Of a stretch of 64,000 bases of DNA, positions 34,582 through 47,186 are shown one piece after another. Under the pieces are notes generated by a model that had not been told where the DNA came from, made no database searches, and saw nothing but the letters and a program-made list of their open reading frames with translations. A program made the position numbers and the translations under genes. Location of the stretch: assembly GCA_030522415.1 (NCBI GenBank), contig CM060131.1, positions 248,001 through 312,000 on the forward strand. The letters run 5' to 3'. The stretch is from Channallabes apus (Eukaryota; Chordata; Actinopteri; Siluriformes; Clariidae). Position 1 is the stretch's first letter, and each line of letters starts with the position of its first letter.

Positions 34582-37232
34582 TGTAACAGACTCGCTATAG
34601 TTACTAAAACAATAACTTGCCGTTAACAGAAATCAGGGAGTAAATAAGGACCACCAGAGGCTACAAATGTGCCTTTAAGTCAGTGGTTCTCAAACTTTTT
34701 CTGTCATTCCCCACTTAAGGGTGTGAGCAAATTTTCAAGCCCCACTTGTCAACAAAATAATAACGAAATCTGCCAAGTTTACTGTTTATTGAAATATCAA
34801 TTTCTAAACCAATAAGATCAAACACCACCAAGTTAAAAACAGATAAAATACACGTGCAATTGTTATAAAAGGCTTACGTTGTCACTTATCTTTGCATAAC
34901 TGACCCCATGTTTATTAGCTGCTCAGCAATCGTTTGTAGTTTTTTTGCACTGGCCAATACTGTATGCAACTTTGAAGGAAGTCATTTGAGCTTTGCTGTC
35001 CACTGATTCAGATTTTACCATGCGATTCTCCTGCTGTCTGTATTCTGCCAGCTTTCTTTGAAAGAAGTCGAGTGGCTTATTAACGTGTGTTGTCTCTAAG
35101 TGTCTTCCTAATTTGTTGGGTCTCATGCGGTCTGCTGCCAGCGGTATAAGACACAAAACACACACAGGTCTCTCCTCTGCCCCCACCATCCCCACCATGA
35201 AGCAAGTTAGGCTTCATTAGTGGTGGGCGATATAACCAAAATCTTCTATCACAGTAGAAGCTATTTTCTACCTCTGTAACAATATATATATATCACAATA
35301 TAGCAATTTGTATCTGAAAATGCATAAATAAAAATTCAAACACAAAGAAACTGTTTTACATAATGTAATTTTATATAAACTGTGAATTGCTGAGGTTTGC
35401 CGCATTTTTTTTTACTTTGGCCATATTCGTTTGGATGCTTGGATTTCAGATGATAGAAGAGGTTTGACGTGTTTCCACCACTTGTTAAAACAGTGAACTT
35501 GCGTACCTTGCAAATCAAATTAAAAAATTCTATTTAATTCAAACCTTAAAATAAAAGACTATGAATAGGAAACAAATATGAAAAATAAAATAGAGGGTAA
35601 ATTTAACTAGGAATGAATAAAATAAAATATAAAAACTAAAGTTAAAATAAAATAACTGTACAACAATACACAATATAGAAAATATATGAAGAATATGTGA
35701 ACAATAAGAGCAGCTGTACGAGTAGGAAAAGAATGGTAATGTCCAGGGTTGTGCAATCCACATGTTTAAAGTGGATCACGTTCATCACATTCGTATCACT
35801 TTTCTTACCCAAACTAATTCCACACGACAGACGAGGCACCTTTTTTCTTTACAATCTCCTCGTTGTTGGTTTTGTCACATATAAGCAAGCTCACTGCTCG
35901 TCTTCTTCCATTGTCGAAGTGTATGTGAAGCCAAACACATCAAAAGGGGGACGAAACCGTGGCACCCGATTGAACCAAATATCTGCGCAAATACAGCGCA
36001 GCGTGACTACCTGAATAGCGCAGTGATGATCTGGTTTATTTGCGCAGCCCGGTGCATCGCGCAGCGCCGCTCGAATGCGACCCACTATGTTTTTATTTAC
36101 AAACTATTTAAAATGTCAGGACTGTTTATTATTGTTTCCGCCTTGCCATGCCTGGTTTGTATGTGCGCATCCCAGAAAATGTACTTTGATGGTCGGCGCG
36201 GTTTATTTCTGTCGCGCAGCGCTGCCCAGTGGCTCGCGCAGGTTTGTGATTCGAGCAGCGCAGCTCAAGTTGGCCCGAAGTTAAACCGTTATTGTTCCAC
36301 TATGGTTCCACTTTTTCTCCCGGCCCACAACTGATGTTATTTTAAATTTACTTGTATTAATGATCCATTTATTTGTGTGTGATTGTTTAGTTTTGAGCGT
36401 ACGCTCTTCATTATCAATAAAGAAAAGCATGAATTAGAATAGGTACTTTCCTGTTATTTCCCCCCGGTCATTGCGCCCCACCTCTCATGTCTGTATTCCC
36501 CACTAGTGGGGCGCGCCCCACAGTTTGAGAACCACTGCTTTAAGTGTATTTACATTTAACGTTTGTGTTGTGCCTCACACCATCCATACACACCGGCCAC
36601 TCGTACCACACACTCACTCAGTCAGTCCATGCACGTAATGATAAATACAGAGTCCTTTCTCTTGATCCAAAAAGTCCATACAAAAGGTGGAATAAAGTAA
36701 CCAGGGGATATCCTCGCTCCGAGTCCGATGTCCCCCCTGCGAGCAACGTCCCTTTGGTGGCGGCGCGGGAGTAGCTGAGCCCTCGGCACCACACGCCCAC
36801 TGCTGCTGACGTGTTTGATCCCGGAAAACAGCCCACAAGCAGGAGCTCCCGGAAACCACACCAACACGAACAACAGCGAAGACAGAAACAAAAACTCACC
36901 TGCATAACCACAGCAGGAGAGACGCCGTGAGTATCTCAAAGCACAAACAATACAATATATACGCCTCGGCGACCTTTATATAATTAAAAATAAACAAACA
37001 CAACAAACTCAAACATACTCACATGCGTGTCGGATATGCCTATCCCGCACTCGGGTTTACAAGGTCTTTAGCTTTAGCTCTTAGCATATAGCCTTTAGCA
37101 TCGGCAATTTTAGCTTTGGCAGAGAAAATGGCTGCTGTTACCTGGCCCAGCCTCTCTTCCTCTTTGATTGAAAACATAATTAGTGGCCGCAGCGCTGGCC
37201 GGGAGCCCGTAACTAAGCAACCGCCTGTTACA
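34582..37232 (-). repeat. Gypsy 3' LTR, split by a hAT
   Basis: On the minus strand the LTR starts TGTAACAGGCGG at 37232, directly after a polypurine tract (GAGGGGGAGGAGG), and ends CTGTTACA at 34582, giving an 8-base inverted pair. Removing the hAT (34681-36537 plus one 8-bp duplication) leaves about 786 bp. A matching 5' LTR was not found. Confidence 0.75.
34681..36537 (-). mobile_element. hAT element with BED-finger remains
   Basis: Ends CAGTGGTTCTCAAACTTTTT and CAGTTTGAGAACCACTG are inverted repeats; both sides carry CTTTAAGT (34673-34680 and 36538-36545), an 8-bp hAT duplication. On the minus strand 35198-34923 encodes a BED zinc finger (VCVLCLIPLAADRM, then KLGRHLETTH) and part of a linker (NKPLDFFQRKL). 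A second decayed BED-like segment (TSGGNTSNLFYHLKSKH, about 35490-35430) belongs to another hAT-like insertion starting near 35220. The catalytic dimerisation part is absent. Confidence 0.88.
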
Positions 37233-37379
37233 CCTCCTCCCCCTCGGAAGAAGGCGTGACGTCGCCGTAAAAGGGTTTTATAGTGGCCACATGGACCGCG
37301 AACATCTCGGTCTGATTAACCATTTGTACCTGACAGTTCACCTAACTGAGGACTTTGGCAGGCCCCTTCCACCTCGAAG

Positions 37380-39906
37380 CTAACTTGGCCATGTAAGAGT
37401 CCTCTGCTCGGGACTGAGGAAAAGTACGAACCCAGACAAGGTCGCTCTCATGGTACGGGACAGCCCGTCGTCTGAGCTTATAGTACTTGCCTGCCTTTGC
37501 TGGGCGCGGGCCACGTTGTTCCGGACTGCCTGGAACAGAGCTTCTTGCAGCTCCACAGTGGAATAGGCTGGATGGTCAGGTGAAATGTTTTTATGTAGCA
37601 TTCTTTCCAGTGGTCCCTTCAGTTTACGTCCCAGTGCTATCTCGGCTGGAGTATGATCAGTGCTTTCCTGCCAGGCTGTGTTGATGGCGAATCAGAACTC
37701 AGGAAGCCATTGGTCCCACTGTTTGTGGCTTTCCTTGATGAATGCTGCCATCATGAATTTTAATGTCCGGTTAGTACTGTGATGTTAGTTTGGGGATGAT
37801 ATGCGGTGGTGAGCTTCTGGGTGACGCCCCACTGCCGGCAGATGGAGTTGAGCAGCTGGGAAGTGAACTGCGGACCCCTATCAGAAACCAGGTAAGCTGG
37901 TGTGCCCCACCGTGTGAAAATCTCCTTAATTAGAATGTTGGCTATGTTGTGACCCTTCGCTGTTCTCATAGGGAACATCTCGACCCATTTGCTGCAGTAA
38001 TCTACGACCCCCAGCAGATGTTCATTGAGCCGGGATGACCGCGGAAAAGGACCCATGAGATCCACTCCCAACATAAAACCAGGTTCCACCACGGGTGTGC
38101 TTTGTAGTAGACCTGCCAGCTTACTTATGCGGGGTTTATACTTCTGACAGGTGGTGCAGTTCTTACAATGTTCCCAGACATCTCAGCGTATCTCAGGCCA
38201 GTAGGTGACCTCCAGCAGCCTCCGCAGGGTGTTCATCCGCCCTAGATGACCACTGAGAGGGTTGTCGTGGGTGTACTGCAGATACTGAGGACGCAGAGAT
38301 GTTGGGATGACCAGCTGAAGGAGACCACGCCCAGCCTGTTTGGGGATCTGACGATACAGGAACTGGTTTATTATACAATGTATTTTTCCCACGTCAGGAT
38401 CTAACCTTGCCTCTTTACACAGTGTATGAAGCATCTCGTCCGCCTTTTGGGCCTTCTCCAGTTCCTCCCAATCACAGGGCAAACCCCACTGTAGATCATT
38501 GCCTTTATATACGGCCAGAGGGGCGTCCGTGGTTTCTCCCTCCCAGCGTCGTGACAGGGATTCAGGAACGATATTGCATTGCTCCTTCCGGTATTGGACT
38601 ACAAATTTGAATGCTTGTAGTCTAAGCACCCACCGTGTAAGGAAGAGGGATTTGGATGGTTGAAAACCCAGGTCAAAGCAGCATGGTCCGTAATAATAGT
38701 AAAAGCCTTTCCCTCCAGGTACTGACGCCATTTCTCCACCGCCCACACTACTGCAAAACATTCCTTTTCTGATGCCGAATACCTGGTTTCAGCTCCGTGC
38801 AGCAGCCGGGAGGCGTAGGCGATCACATGCTCTCCATCTTCGTGATCTTGTGTGAGTTCCACACCCAGGCCGCCGTTGCTGGCATCTGTCTGCACCTTGA
38901 AGTCTGGAGCCGTTAAAATCTGCGTATGTTGCAGAGCAGTCTTCAGATCTTCAAAGGCTGACTGGCATTCGGGGGTCCATACCCACCTGGCTCCTTTCTT
39001 CTTTAGGGCATGCAAAGGAGCAGCACGCTCTAAGAAGCGGGGTATGAATCGGTGGTACCAGCCAGCCAGCCCTAGGAAGCGCTGTAGCTCCTTCAGGTTG
39101 CAGGGGATGGGGTAAGTTTGGATCGCCGCTACTTTAGCTTCTTCTGTCTTTATGCCTTCTGCTGATATCACGTGTCTCAGAAAGGAGAGAGATGACTGAC
39201 AGAATTTGCATTTTTTCAGATTGAATGTGAGACCGGCCGCTTCGGGTAGAGAAAACATCTGTCGGAGATGGTCAAGGTGAGAACTGGCATCTTTTGAGTA
39301 GATGACGATATCGTCTATGTAGACGAAACAGTACTTCCCAATTGCCTCAGCTAAAATGGAGGTCATGAGTCTTTGGAAGGTTGCCCCTGCATTCTTTAGG
39401 CCAAAGGGAAGACGGAGGAACTCATCCTGATTGTTCTTGGTTACGAAGGCGGTCTTAGGGATGCTATCCGAGTGCATTTCCACTTGCCAATAACCGCTGC
39501 GCAGATCCAAAGTGCTGAATATAGTAGCTCCGTAGAGCGCTTCCAGGATTTCGTGGACCTGGGGCATGGGGAAGCCATCCAGCGGTGTTTTGCTGTTAAG
39601 GGCCCTAAAGTCCACACAGAAACGGGTCCCACCTCCCTTTTTACTCACCAGCACGACCGGAGCGGCCCATGGCGAGGTACAATTTCTCTTTCAGTCCATC
39701 CTTGGTTTCCATCTCAGGCAGAGAGCTCGATACTGGAAGGCGAAGTCCCTTATGCTCTCATCAGGGGGCTGGACTCGCTCCCTCAGACGCTTCTCAGCCT
39801 CGACCTCATGATCCTCGGTGAGGAACGCCTTCAGCAACGCAGCTTGCTGCTCCAGTTTTATAGGGGCCTTGATGGTAGGAGCATGCGTGCAGCTACTGGG
39901 AAATGA
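37380..39906 (-). mobile_element. Ty3/gypsy element, gag joined to RT by deletion, broken
   Basis: The minus strand reads a gag piece (AEKRLRERVQPPDESIRDF, AFQYRALCLRWKP, 39810-39690), a stop at about 39690, then straight into the reverse transcriptase (SKKGGGTRFCVDFRALN, LPFGLKNAGATFQRLM, catalytic YIDDIVIYS about 39310), RNase H (QTDASNGGLG, ITDHAALTW), integrase zinc region (THDNPLSGHLGRMNTLRR) and integrase core (GVDLMGPFPRSS, LVSDRGPQFTSQ). Protease and most of gag are missing. Frameshifts near 38650 and 37780 and stops near 38170 and 37690. Domain order is the normal gypsy one, unlike the Gmr1-like element around it. Confidence 0.9.
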
Positions 39907-40470
39907 AACTGGGTTTATGCTGGGTCAAAATTCTGTGTTATTTCAGGTACTTTAAATACATTGTTGTGTTGCTCATGTTGGGTCATATGAGATGTAGTGA
40001 GTAATTTACAAATGAACACCCGTTTGGGTTATTCTGACCCAACAAATGGTTTATTCTTCATTCTCTGGTTTCTCCAAACGGCAGCCGGCAAAATGTTTTA
40101 AATATTAGTTATTGTGTCAAGTGTAGTTTTAGGAGATTTGAGCTTCAGGAAATCTCCCTTATTTAATTTAATTTAAATGAGGTTTGGGCTCGGGATTTGG
40201 TATCTGTATCGGGTTTGAGCCTATTTGCATGGACGGAAAGAAAGTGCAAGGGATGAAATTCACGGCTACACAGCTGGCGAAAGGTGGTGATGAGCGGAGT
40301 GGCAGAACGTAGCACGCAGACGCAGCGCGCCTGCAAGGAGTGAAGGCGCCGCGGGAGAGCGAGGATCAAAGGGCGGAATGCCAGTGTCCCTGCACATCGC
40401 CCCACTCTGTCCTGCTCCACCGCATCATGTACTTCTACTGGCGCACGCTGTGACATATCGTGATCCTCGT
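39907..40470. other. Unassigned sequence beside gypsy
   Basis: Contains GGTTATTCTGACCCAACAAA near 40030 and GC-rich sequence near 40250-40430. I recognise no family. Confidence 0.35.
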
Positions 40471-40531
40471 CTTTAACCTCCTACATAGTCTGATCAGCAC
40501 TCTGCTGCACGCATAAAGTAAAAAAAATGCG

Positions 40532-40553
40532 TTGGGGGGGGGGGGGGGGGGGG
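40532..40553 (+). repeat. Poly-G run
   Basis: About 22 consecutive G, interrupting otherwise AT-rich sequence; potential quadruplex and assembly weak point. Confidence 0.95.
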
Positions 40554-40974
40554 GAACAGCAAGGAGACTGACCATTTCAATAATTCACGTATACATGGAG
40601 TTTCGGTTCATTTTCTGACGCGACCAAGTTCACCGAAAACAATACAGAACAGCATTTGATTTAATTATTTTACAAGATCATTGCGTTTTTTTCGTCATTG
40701 TGACGCCTAAAAATAGACGCAGGATTATTTTATATAGGCTAAATAAAACTGCTTTTCGTGGGCTATTGTTTATCTCCTCCTCTTTAATTCCCTACAAAGT
40801 CTAATCAGCGTTTTCCCACGCGCGGATGAATATTATTGTAATATTTAATAATATTTATTCCATAAAATCAGGGGCTCTTATTCCTATTTGTCCTGGGATG
40901 TTGTTCTTTTAGTGTTACTGTGTGTGCTTTACAATGGCAGACATCATTCAAATGCAAATTATTCACCCTCCCCA

Positions 40975-41962
40975 GGGGTCCGTTCTTCGTACGTAGCTTG
41001 ATACATCCGAGATGAACCGACACATCTAAGATGAGGTCATCGTGCTAATTTCGTTCTGGCTAAGGTGGTTCTTCGAGCACACCTGTTGTTGATTAGTATG
41101 ACTGGATTGAGTTGTCTAGGATTATTGCGCGTTCGTGCGTTGGTTTAAAAGACGATATGCATCGACAGTAGAAACACTGATCACAAGCCCTTTGATTGGT
41201 TGACGAAATGGCAAAAGAGCGAGCTCAATTTATTTTGTAACGTGTTATGCGGTGAAATGCCCCCTGCCATGGATTGCGCCCCCTACATAATCACTATTAA
41301 AGATTATATTAGAACTTAAATTCATAGGTTAATGGCTTCCAAATTACATGAGACAATAAAATAAAATATGCATTATGAAAATAAATGTTATATACACACA
41401 CACACGTATACTTTTATATTATTTTATAATAAAAATTTTTTCGTCCAATTTTTCATTATAAAAATATTTATTTTTATCATGTATAAATATTTATTTGCAT
41501 ATTCATGACAAACCCATGAAAAATAAATGTCTTACAAAATAAACATTATACAAGAATTTGTATGGCTGTCTCGTGCCTAGGGTTTATTATAATAGTAATC
41601 TCATATTTTATAATAATAAACCTAGGAGTTTATGTTCTAATATAATATTTGATAGCGATTATCCATGGCAGGGGGGCATATATGCAAGATTTCTTTTCCC
41701 ACGTGAGTCAGTCCGCGTCAGCCCTCTTTAACCAATCAGATGTGACCTCACCATTTCAACCAATCATATCCCGGCAGGAGCGCAGCCTTAATCCTGTTTA
41801 CATGAAATAAACCTGCTACCGAGCAGGTTCAAGCTTACGGACATGTTGCTATGACAACAAGTGCGAGAAGCGCATCGAAGAACGAAACAATCCAAGATCA
41901 GGACAAATCCACAACAATCAAATCCAGCTAACTGAGTTAGCGACGTACGAAGAACGGACCCC
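40975..41962. mobile_element. Palindromic-ended DNA element, non-autonomous
   Basis: Left end GGGGTCCGTTCTTCGTACGT, right end ACGTACGAAGAACGGACCCC, a perfect 20-base inverted pair extended imperfectly inward. No transposase. Superfamily is unclear (Harbinger or ISL2EU types are candidates) because no target duplication stands out. A second element is nested inside. Confidence 0.85.
41257..41679. mobile_element. Second non-autonomous element nested in the first
   Basis: ATGCCCCCTGCCATGGAT at the left and ATCCATGGCAGGGGGGCAT at the right are inverted apart from one extra G. The interior is AT-rich with no frame. It interrupts the element at 40975-41962. Confidence 0.75.
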
Positions 41963-43079
41963 CGGTGTGAATCAGCTGTTCTCACCTATACATTCAGATA
42001 AACTGAATCTACCCACTTTACGACCTGGATTTTGAAGACCTGCAGTGATTCAGGCCTCTTTTTATCTTTTCCATTCCGTTGTCTCCGAAGCAGTGAATGC
42101 GCCTACAATGCACTTTTCATACGAATTACATAATCTAATAATTAGTTTTTCATTAGTTTATATAAAAGAAGACATTTCGCTTTCTATAAGTATATATTTT
42201 TCACATCTGTGAGGCGAGTATACACGGAGTTTCGGTTCATTTTCTGACGCGCTCAAGTAAAAAAAAAAAAAAATACAGAACCGTGTTTACTTTCTTAGTT
42301 TTATTTAGGTGCGCTCACAATGACGAAAAAACTTCATGATTTTGTTAAATAGAGTCTTATAAAGGCTATGTAGCTTATATAGTTTTACTATATAGTTTTT
42401 GCACATTAATCTGACAATGTTTAAATTTTATGGTCGTTTAGTTTCATTTAGTAAATCTACTACAAACTTAAAGAACAAAATATAAGATGACAAGACCCTA
42501 CACGTGTAGCGTTTCTAATTACACAAAATCTCTTTTTAAATTTGTGCAAATGTTATCTTCTGGATTCTAGATTCTAAAATTGACATTATTACTGTCAATT
42601 ATCTCAACATAAATTGTAGGTTGTAATCACTATATACAATAATTTTCTTTGGTGTTTTTATAAAATATTGAAAGTTAATATTTTATAAAAAAATTTAAAT
42701 AAAAAACTAAAAAATATTCCATTTGTATTTCCCATCTCTAAAATAGCATAAAAATCACGGATTGTGTATAGAGTGATTAAAAACAATACAAGGCATGTTA
42801 TGATGAGGAAACTTTCTATCTCTTCTATTCCAGCGATTAAAAAACGGTAACAGTGTCAATTTTAGAATCTGCAGAAGCGGAGTGGTCCGAGCACAACCTC
42901 TCACCAGCGCGCTTTTCTCTGAATATGCTGTGTTCACGGGATTGGGGCTAAGAAACACGCATCTGGGTTTATTCACTTTACCCCCTTTTATTTGGGGTAA
43001 AGTGACTGATGTGCCTAACTTTTTTCAGCAGAGCCTATGTTTCACTGAATAATTCACGCCTTTTCATGAGGATGTAAAA

Positions 43080-43088
<9 letters not shown>

Positions 43089-43131
<43 letters not shown>
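43089..43131 (+). repeat. (CA)n microsatellite
   Basis: About 20 CA units after a CT-rich run. Confidence 0.95.
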
Positions 43132-43134
<3 letters not shown>

Positions 43135-44785
43135 ATCGTCAATAGCATGTCCCTCCCCCAAACAGCGCAGCATTTACTTACATCTAAACTGAGTCGTTTA
43201 CATAAGTCACTGGTCAATAGTTCATGATACATACATTTAAACAATTTATTCTACTTATTAAAGAAAATGATGCATACCAGCTTATTGCATTTCATTCTTA
43301 TAACACAAAAACACAAGCGCTGCTGTACAACATCTGCTGGCGCAAATTTTATGGTGATTTGGTCATTTATGATGTTTATTTTATTTATTTATTTATTTTT
43401 GTCTTTGATGTTAACTACACAAAGCAGTGTCTTCCCACCTGGGAGTTTCTCCAGCATACTGTATATCAGATTGATGGACATGAGTCCTCATCTGTTACAT
43501 TTTTGGTTACAACAGTTTTTTCAGCACACATTTAATCAATAATATTTTTAAAAAGTTTGATCCAGCATCATAATTTTCCTCCTTAATTTCCAACAGTCTA
43601 ATCAGTGCTCAACCGTACGCACAAAGTCTTCGAGAGCGCGGAGGAATAAATTTTTTTTATAAAATATTTATGCAGTATAATCAGGGCCTCTTATTTCTAT
43701 TTACTTCATGTGTGTGTGAATGGCCGAAATGTGGTTGTGAATAAGCCTGTTAGTGAATATAAAATGTTCGCGCACCGATATGAGAGATTTATAAGAGATT
43801 TCTATTTCCCAGAAATATAACAAACACAAATTTATACGTGTTAAATAAGCGGTCTTTGCGAGCCGCTTTATTTTAGTCTTAATATACTAACATGTTTTTG
43901 CTGTGTAGTGGACCTCTCGCGGGCACAACCTCTCGCGGGCGAGGCACTGAATATGCCGTTTTTAACAGGGGTGGGGATAAGAAAACAGCAGGGAAACTGA
44001 CTGGCCATTTTAATAATTCATTGATAAGTTGATGTCTTTGGTTTCGGCTGTGAGTGGATGCGCTGTAGTAATCCACGTTTTATACAAATTACATAAGATG
44101 ATTTTTTCCCCATTAGTTTATATAAAAGCAGACATTTTGCTTTCTGTAAATATATATTTTTCACGTCTGTGAGGCGAGTATACAGGGAGTTTCGGTTCAT
44201 TTTCTGACGCGCTCAAGTTCACAGAAACCGATACAGAATAGCGCTGTATCCCAGTTTGCTTTCATTATTTTACAAGATCATAACATTTTCTCGTCATTGT
44301 GCGTGCACTTAAATAAAAGGAAAGTCTTATAAAGGCTATGTAGCTTATATATGTTTATTATATCGTTTTTGCCCATTAATCTGACAACACCTGTGGCTCA
44401 CCCACATTTTCTGATACACACAGCCAGAGTTTAATGTTTCACTTGTATTTTATAAGGTTTTTGCCGGCGGTGGTAAAGACTCACTGTAATAATGTAGCTG
44501 TAAGAAGTAGCTTAAATTCAATCCTAAAAATATTTAAATTAAATTATAAATTTGTACTGTAATACTACTGTGATTATAAATTCGTTTAATTATAATGTTT
44601 CACTTGATTTTATCTGCAACTACGTGCGGCTCTGACGAGCTGCGACTCATTAATCCTGGGGAGAACGAACTAAGGCCCGAGGCGTCAGTCTATAGTTATA
44701 TAGCGCCACTCAGCGGTAAAAGCCAGCAAGCACACAAACTCGAACACTGACGCCATACGCCGCGACAGTAAAAGTCACATACCGC

Positions 44786-46330
44786 TTGTGCACCCACTGT
44801 AAGAATAAAGATAAACGAACCATGTCACGTTCACCTGTTAATTCCGTTGTTCCAGTATCATCAGCTCGGTCTGAAGAAATTAAAAATCCGACATTTGGGG
44901 GTGAATTTTTATCTTCTTATTCACCCTTTATTTCAGAAGGTTGTGTATCTTTTGGAGAAGAGAAGAAAGTTCCCGTGAAAATATTGAGGGACACTGGTTC
45001 AATGGATTCGTTTATTTTGGAGTCAGTTCTTCCTTTTTCTCTGCAATCACATATTGGTGAGAGCGTGTTAGTTAAGGGTGTAGGACTGAATGTTTTGTCT
45101 GTGCCTCTTCATAAAGTGAAACTTCTGGAACTCGAGCAGAAGTGGGTAACCTTGCTCGTGGTTATGTGGTCAATGATGGTGTTGCTGAGGAAATGGATTC
45201 CTCACAAAGGTGACTTTGTTGGAGATCCTGTTTTCCAGGTGGTGGTTCCTGATAATTTTCGACATACAGTGATCGAAGTTGCACATGATCAAGCTAGCCA
45301 TCAATGTGTGTGGAAAACTTATGATCGCTTGTTGCGATATTTTTGTGTCTAAAGCGGGACGTTTCTGCTTATATTAAGAACCTGTAAGACCTGTACCTTT
45401 TCCAGTTGACTGTAAACCATTTGAACATCTTATTGTCGATTGTGTGGGAACACTTCCTCGTTCCAAGTCGGGGAGTAACTATTGTTTACTGTGATGTGTT
45501 TAAATACACGATTTCCAGCAGCCTATCAATTACGGAATATTACTTCACGTTCTATTGTTAAAGCGCTAACTCAATTTATATCTTTGGCATTCCAAAAATC
45601 ATCCAAGTGACCAAGGTTCAAACCTGACTTCATCTTTTTCAGCAAATTTTAAAACAATTGTGCATTAGACAATCTATATACTGTAAACCATGCGCAAAGC
45701 CAAGGCGCATTGGAAAGATTCCATCAATCCTTAAAATCGCTTCTTCGAGCATACTGTGTACAACTAGATGGAGACGGGTTTGCCTTGGATGATGTTAGCT
45801 GCTCGTGAAGTAGTACAGGATAGTACGGGGTTTAGCCCTAATGATTTAGTCTTGGCCATAAAGTTTGTGGATTGTTGTCTGTTTTCCAAGATATTGGTAA
45901 AGCTGAGGAATCTCCAAAATTTTTTACATCTTATGTTTTGGGGTTTAAGAACCGACTGGTCCAGGCAAGAGAACTTGATAAAGTTAAATCTTCAGAAATG
46001 TCAACAAAACATGAAGCGATTATATGATGGAAACATCGAACATAGTCTTTGACTCAAGAGATCAAGTTATGGTACTTCGGCGTCTTCTCCTTTTGAGGCC
46101 AAATTTGAGGGTCCATTTGTTGTAAAACAAAATTAAGTGACGAGAACTATGAAGTTATAGCGTTTTCCCGAAAGAAGCCAGTTAAAGTGTACCATGTAAA
46201 CTTGTTAAAACCTTATTATGAAAACGAAAGTAGGTTCGTGTCAAATCAGATACCTGCCAATTCTGTGTTGTCATCTGCATCTGTGGTTGAGGGGAAGGTG
46301 AGTTCAGTGGGGGAGGAAGAGGAGACCACC
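44786..46330 (+). pseudogene. Gmr1-like pol, protease and integrase, broken
   Basis: Protease: PVKILRDTGSMDSFILESV with the catalytic Asp in DTGS (about 44990). A deletion joins it to the integrase zinc-binding region, KGDFVGDPVFQVVVPDNFRH and HDQ...KTYDRLLRYF (about 45215-45340). The integrase core follows with many breaks: FEHLIVDCVGTLPRSKSG (first Asp, about 45430), GALERFHQ-type sequence with the Glu (about 45715) and REVVQDSTGFSPNDLVLA (about 45810). The C-terminal GDQVMVL-like part lies near 46060. Integrase thus lies upstream of the reverse transcriptase, as in Gmr1-like elements and unlike ordinary gypsy. Confidence 0.88.
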
Positions 46331-46471
46331 TGATGACTGTGTTTCGTGGTCGTTTTAAAAATTCTGAATCTTTGTGGAACATGGTAGCTGTTCTCGATTA
46401 TTTATCTTATGAAAAATGTCAGGAGTTGTGTCGGTTGTTCCTGAACTGTTCGGTGATGCACCTTGGCGTAC

Positions 46472-46965
46472 TGTAAGAGCCATATCGTATTTGCTGTGAA
46501 TTTGTTGTGTTTGTTTTGCTCCATCTTATCCTATTCATTAGTTAAGCATTAACCATTAAGTTCATTAGATAAGCCATAAGCTTTGAATTTGTTAAGGATC
46601 CATTTTGACAATCGTAGTTTGGTCTGTGATGTCACTCCACTATTACACGTATTTGTATGACTATCGCATGATAGAAAGTTCAGTTTTGATGTGGAATTGT
46701 GTACACACAAGCTTTTGACCGTAACCTGCAAGATATAACAAACATGTTGTTATAACCGTAAACTACCGCTGAAGCGTGAGCCAACCTTGAAATAATTTGA
46801 TACAGCAACTGGTGTTGTAACCACTGTGGATTTACTCAAGATGACTGTATGAAGTGTTAAATGTTGGAAAATAAAATACAAGAGACAGAGATCGGACTGT
46901 TGTGTGAGTGAAAATTCAAATTAAAGATGCGCGTCAAAACGTGTAATAATATGACCGCATTTACA
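46472..46965 (+). mobile_element. Solo LTR S1, with 5-bp target duplication
   Basis: TGTAAGAGCC at the start and ATTTACA at the end, flanked on both sides by CGTAC (46467-46471 and 46966-46970). The 494-bp LTR carries AATAAAATACAAGAGACAGA near its end. It sits inside the Gmr1-like pol linker, whose frame reads through once LTR and one duplication are removed. A relative lies at 60570. Confidence 0.93.
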
Positions 46966-47186
46966 CGTACTGATTGGGTGCAGCATAATATTGATGTGGG
47001 GGATGCAAAGCCTATTAACGTTTTTATCGCGTTGCACCTGAAAAATGGGAAATAATGGAGAGGGAGATCCAGTATATGCTAGATCATGATACTGCCATAC
47101 CCTCGTTCTCTGAGTGGGCTTCCCCGTGTTTATTAGTGGATGTCTGATGGTACGGTTAGATTTTGTACAGATTTTCGCAAAAAGGC

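Larger units (their letters stand above)
40471..44400 (+). repeat. Locally repeated family T, three partial units
   Basis: The block GAGTTTCGGTTCATTTTCTG lies at about 40598, 42230 and 44188, each followed by ACGCG, a Lys-codon-like A-rich step and CGTCATTGTG or its variant. AGGCTATGTAGCTTATATA follows at about 42364 and 44333, and CATTAGTTTATATAAAAG precedes at about 42152 and 44113. Spacing between the last two units is about 1.96 kb; the first interval is shorter once the 987-bp insertion at 40975 is removed. No coding frame. Segments near 42900 and 43920 resemble part of the R1 repeat. Confidence 0.75.

Noticed and set aside
36614..36939. Three overlapping minus-strand frames
   Set aside because: They lie inside the gypsy LTR and show no coding character.
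15069..43131. CRISPR-like arrays at CA and TA tracts
   Set aside because: Simple microsatellites in a vertebrate genome with no spacer structure.
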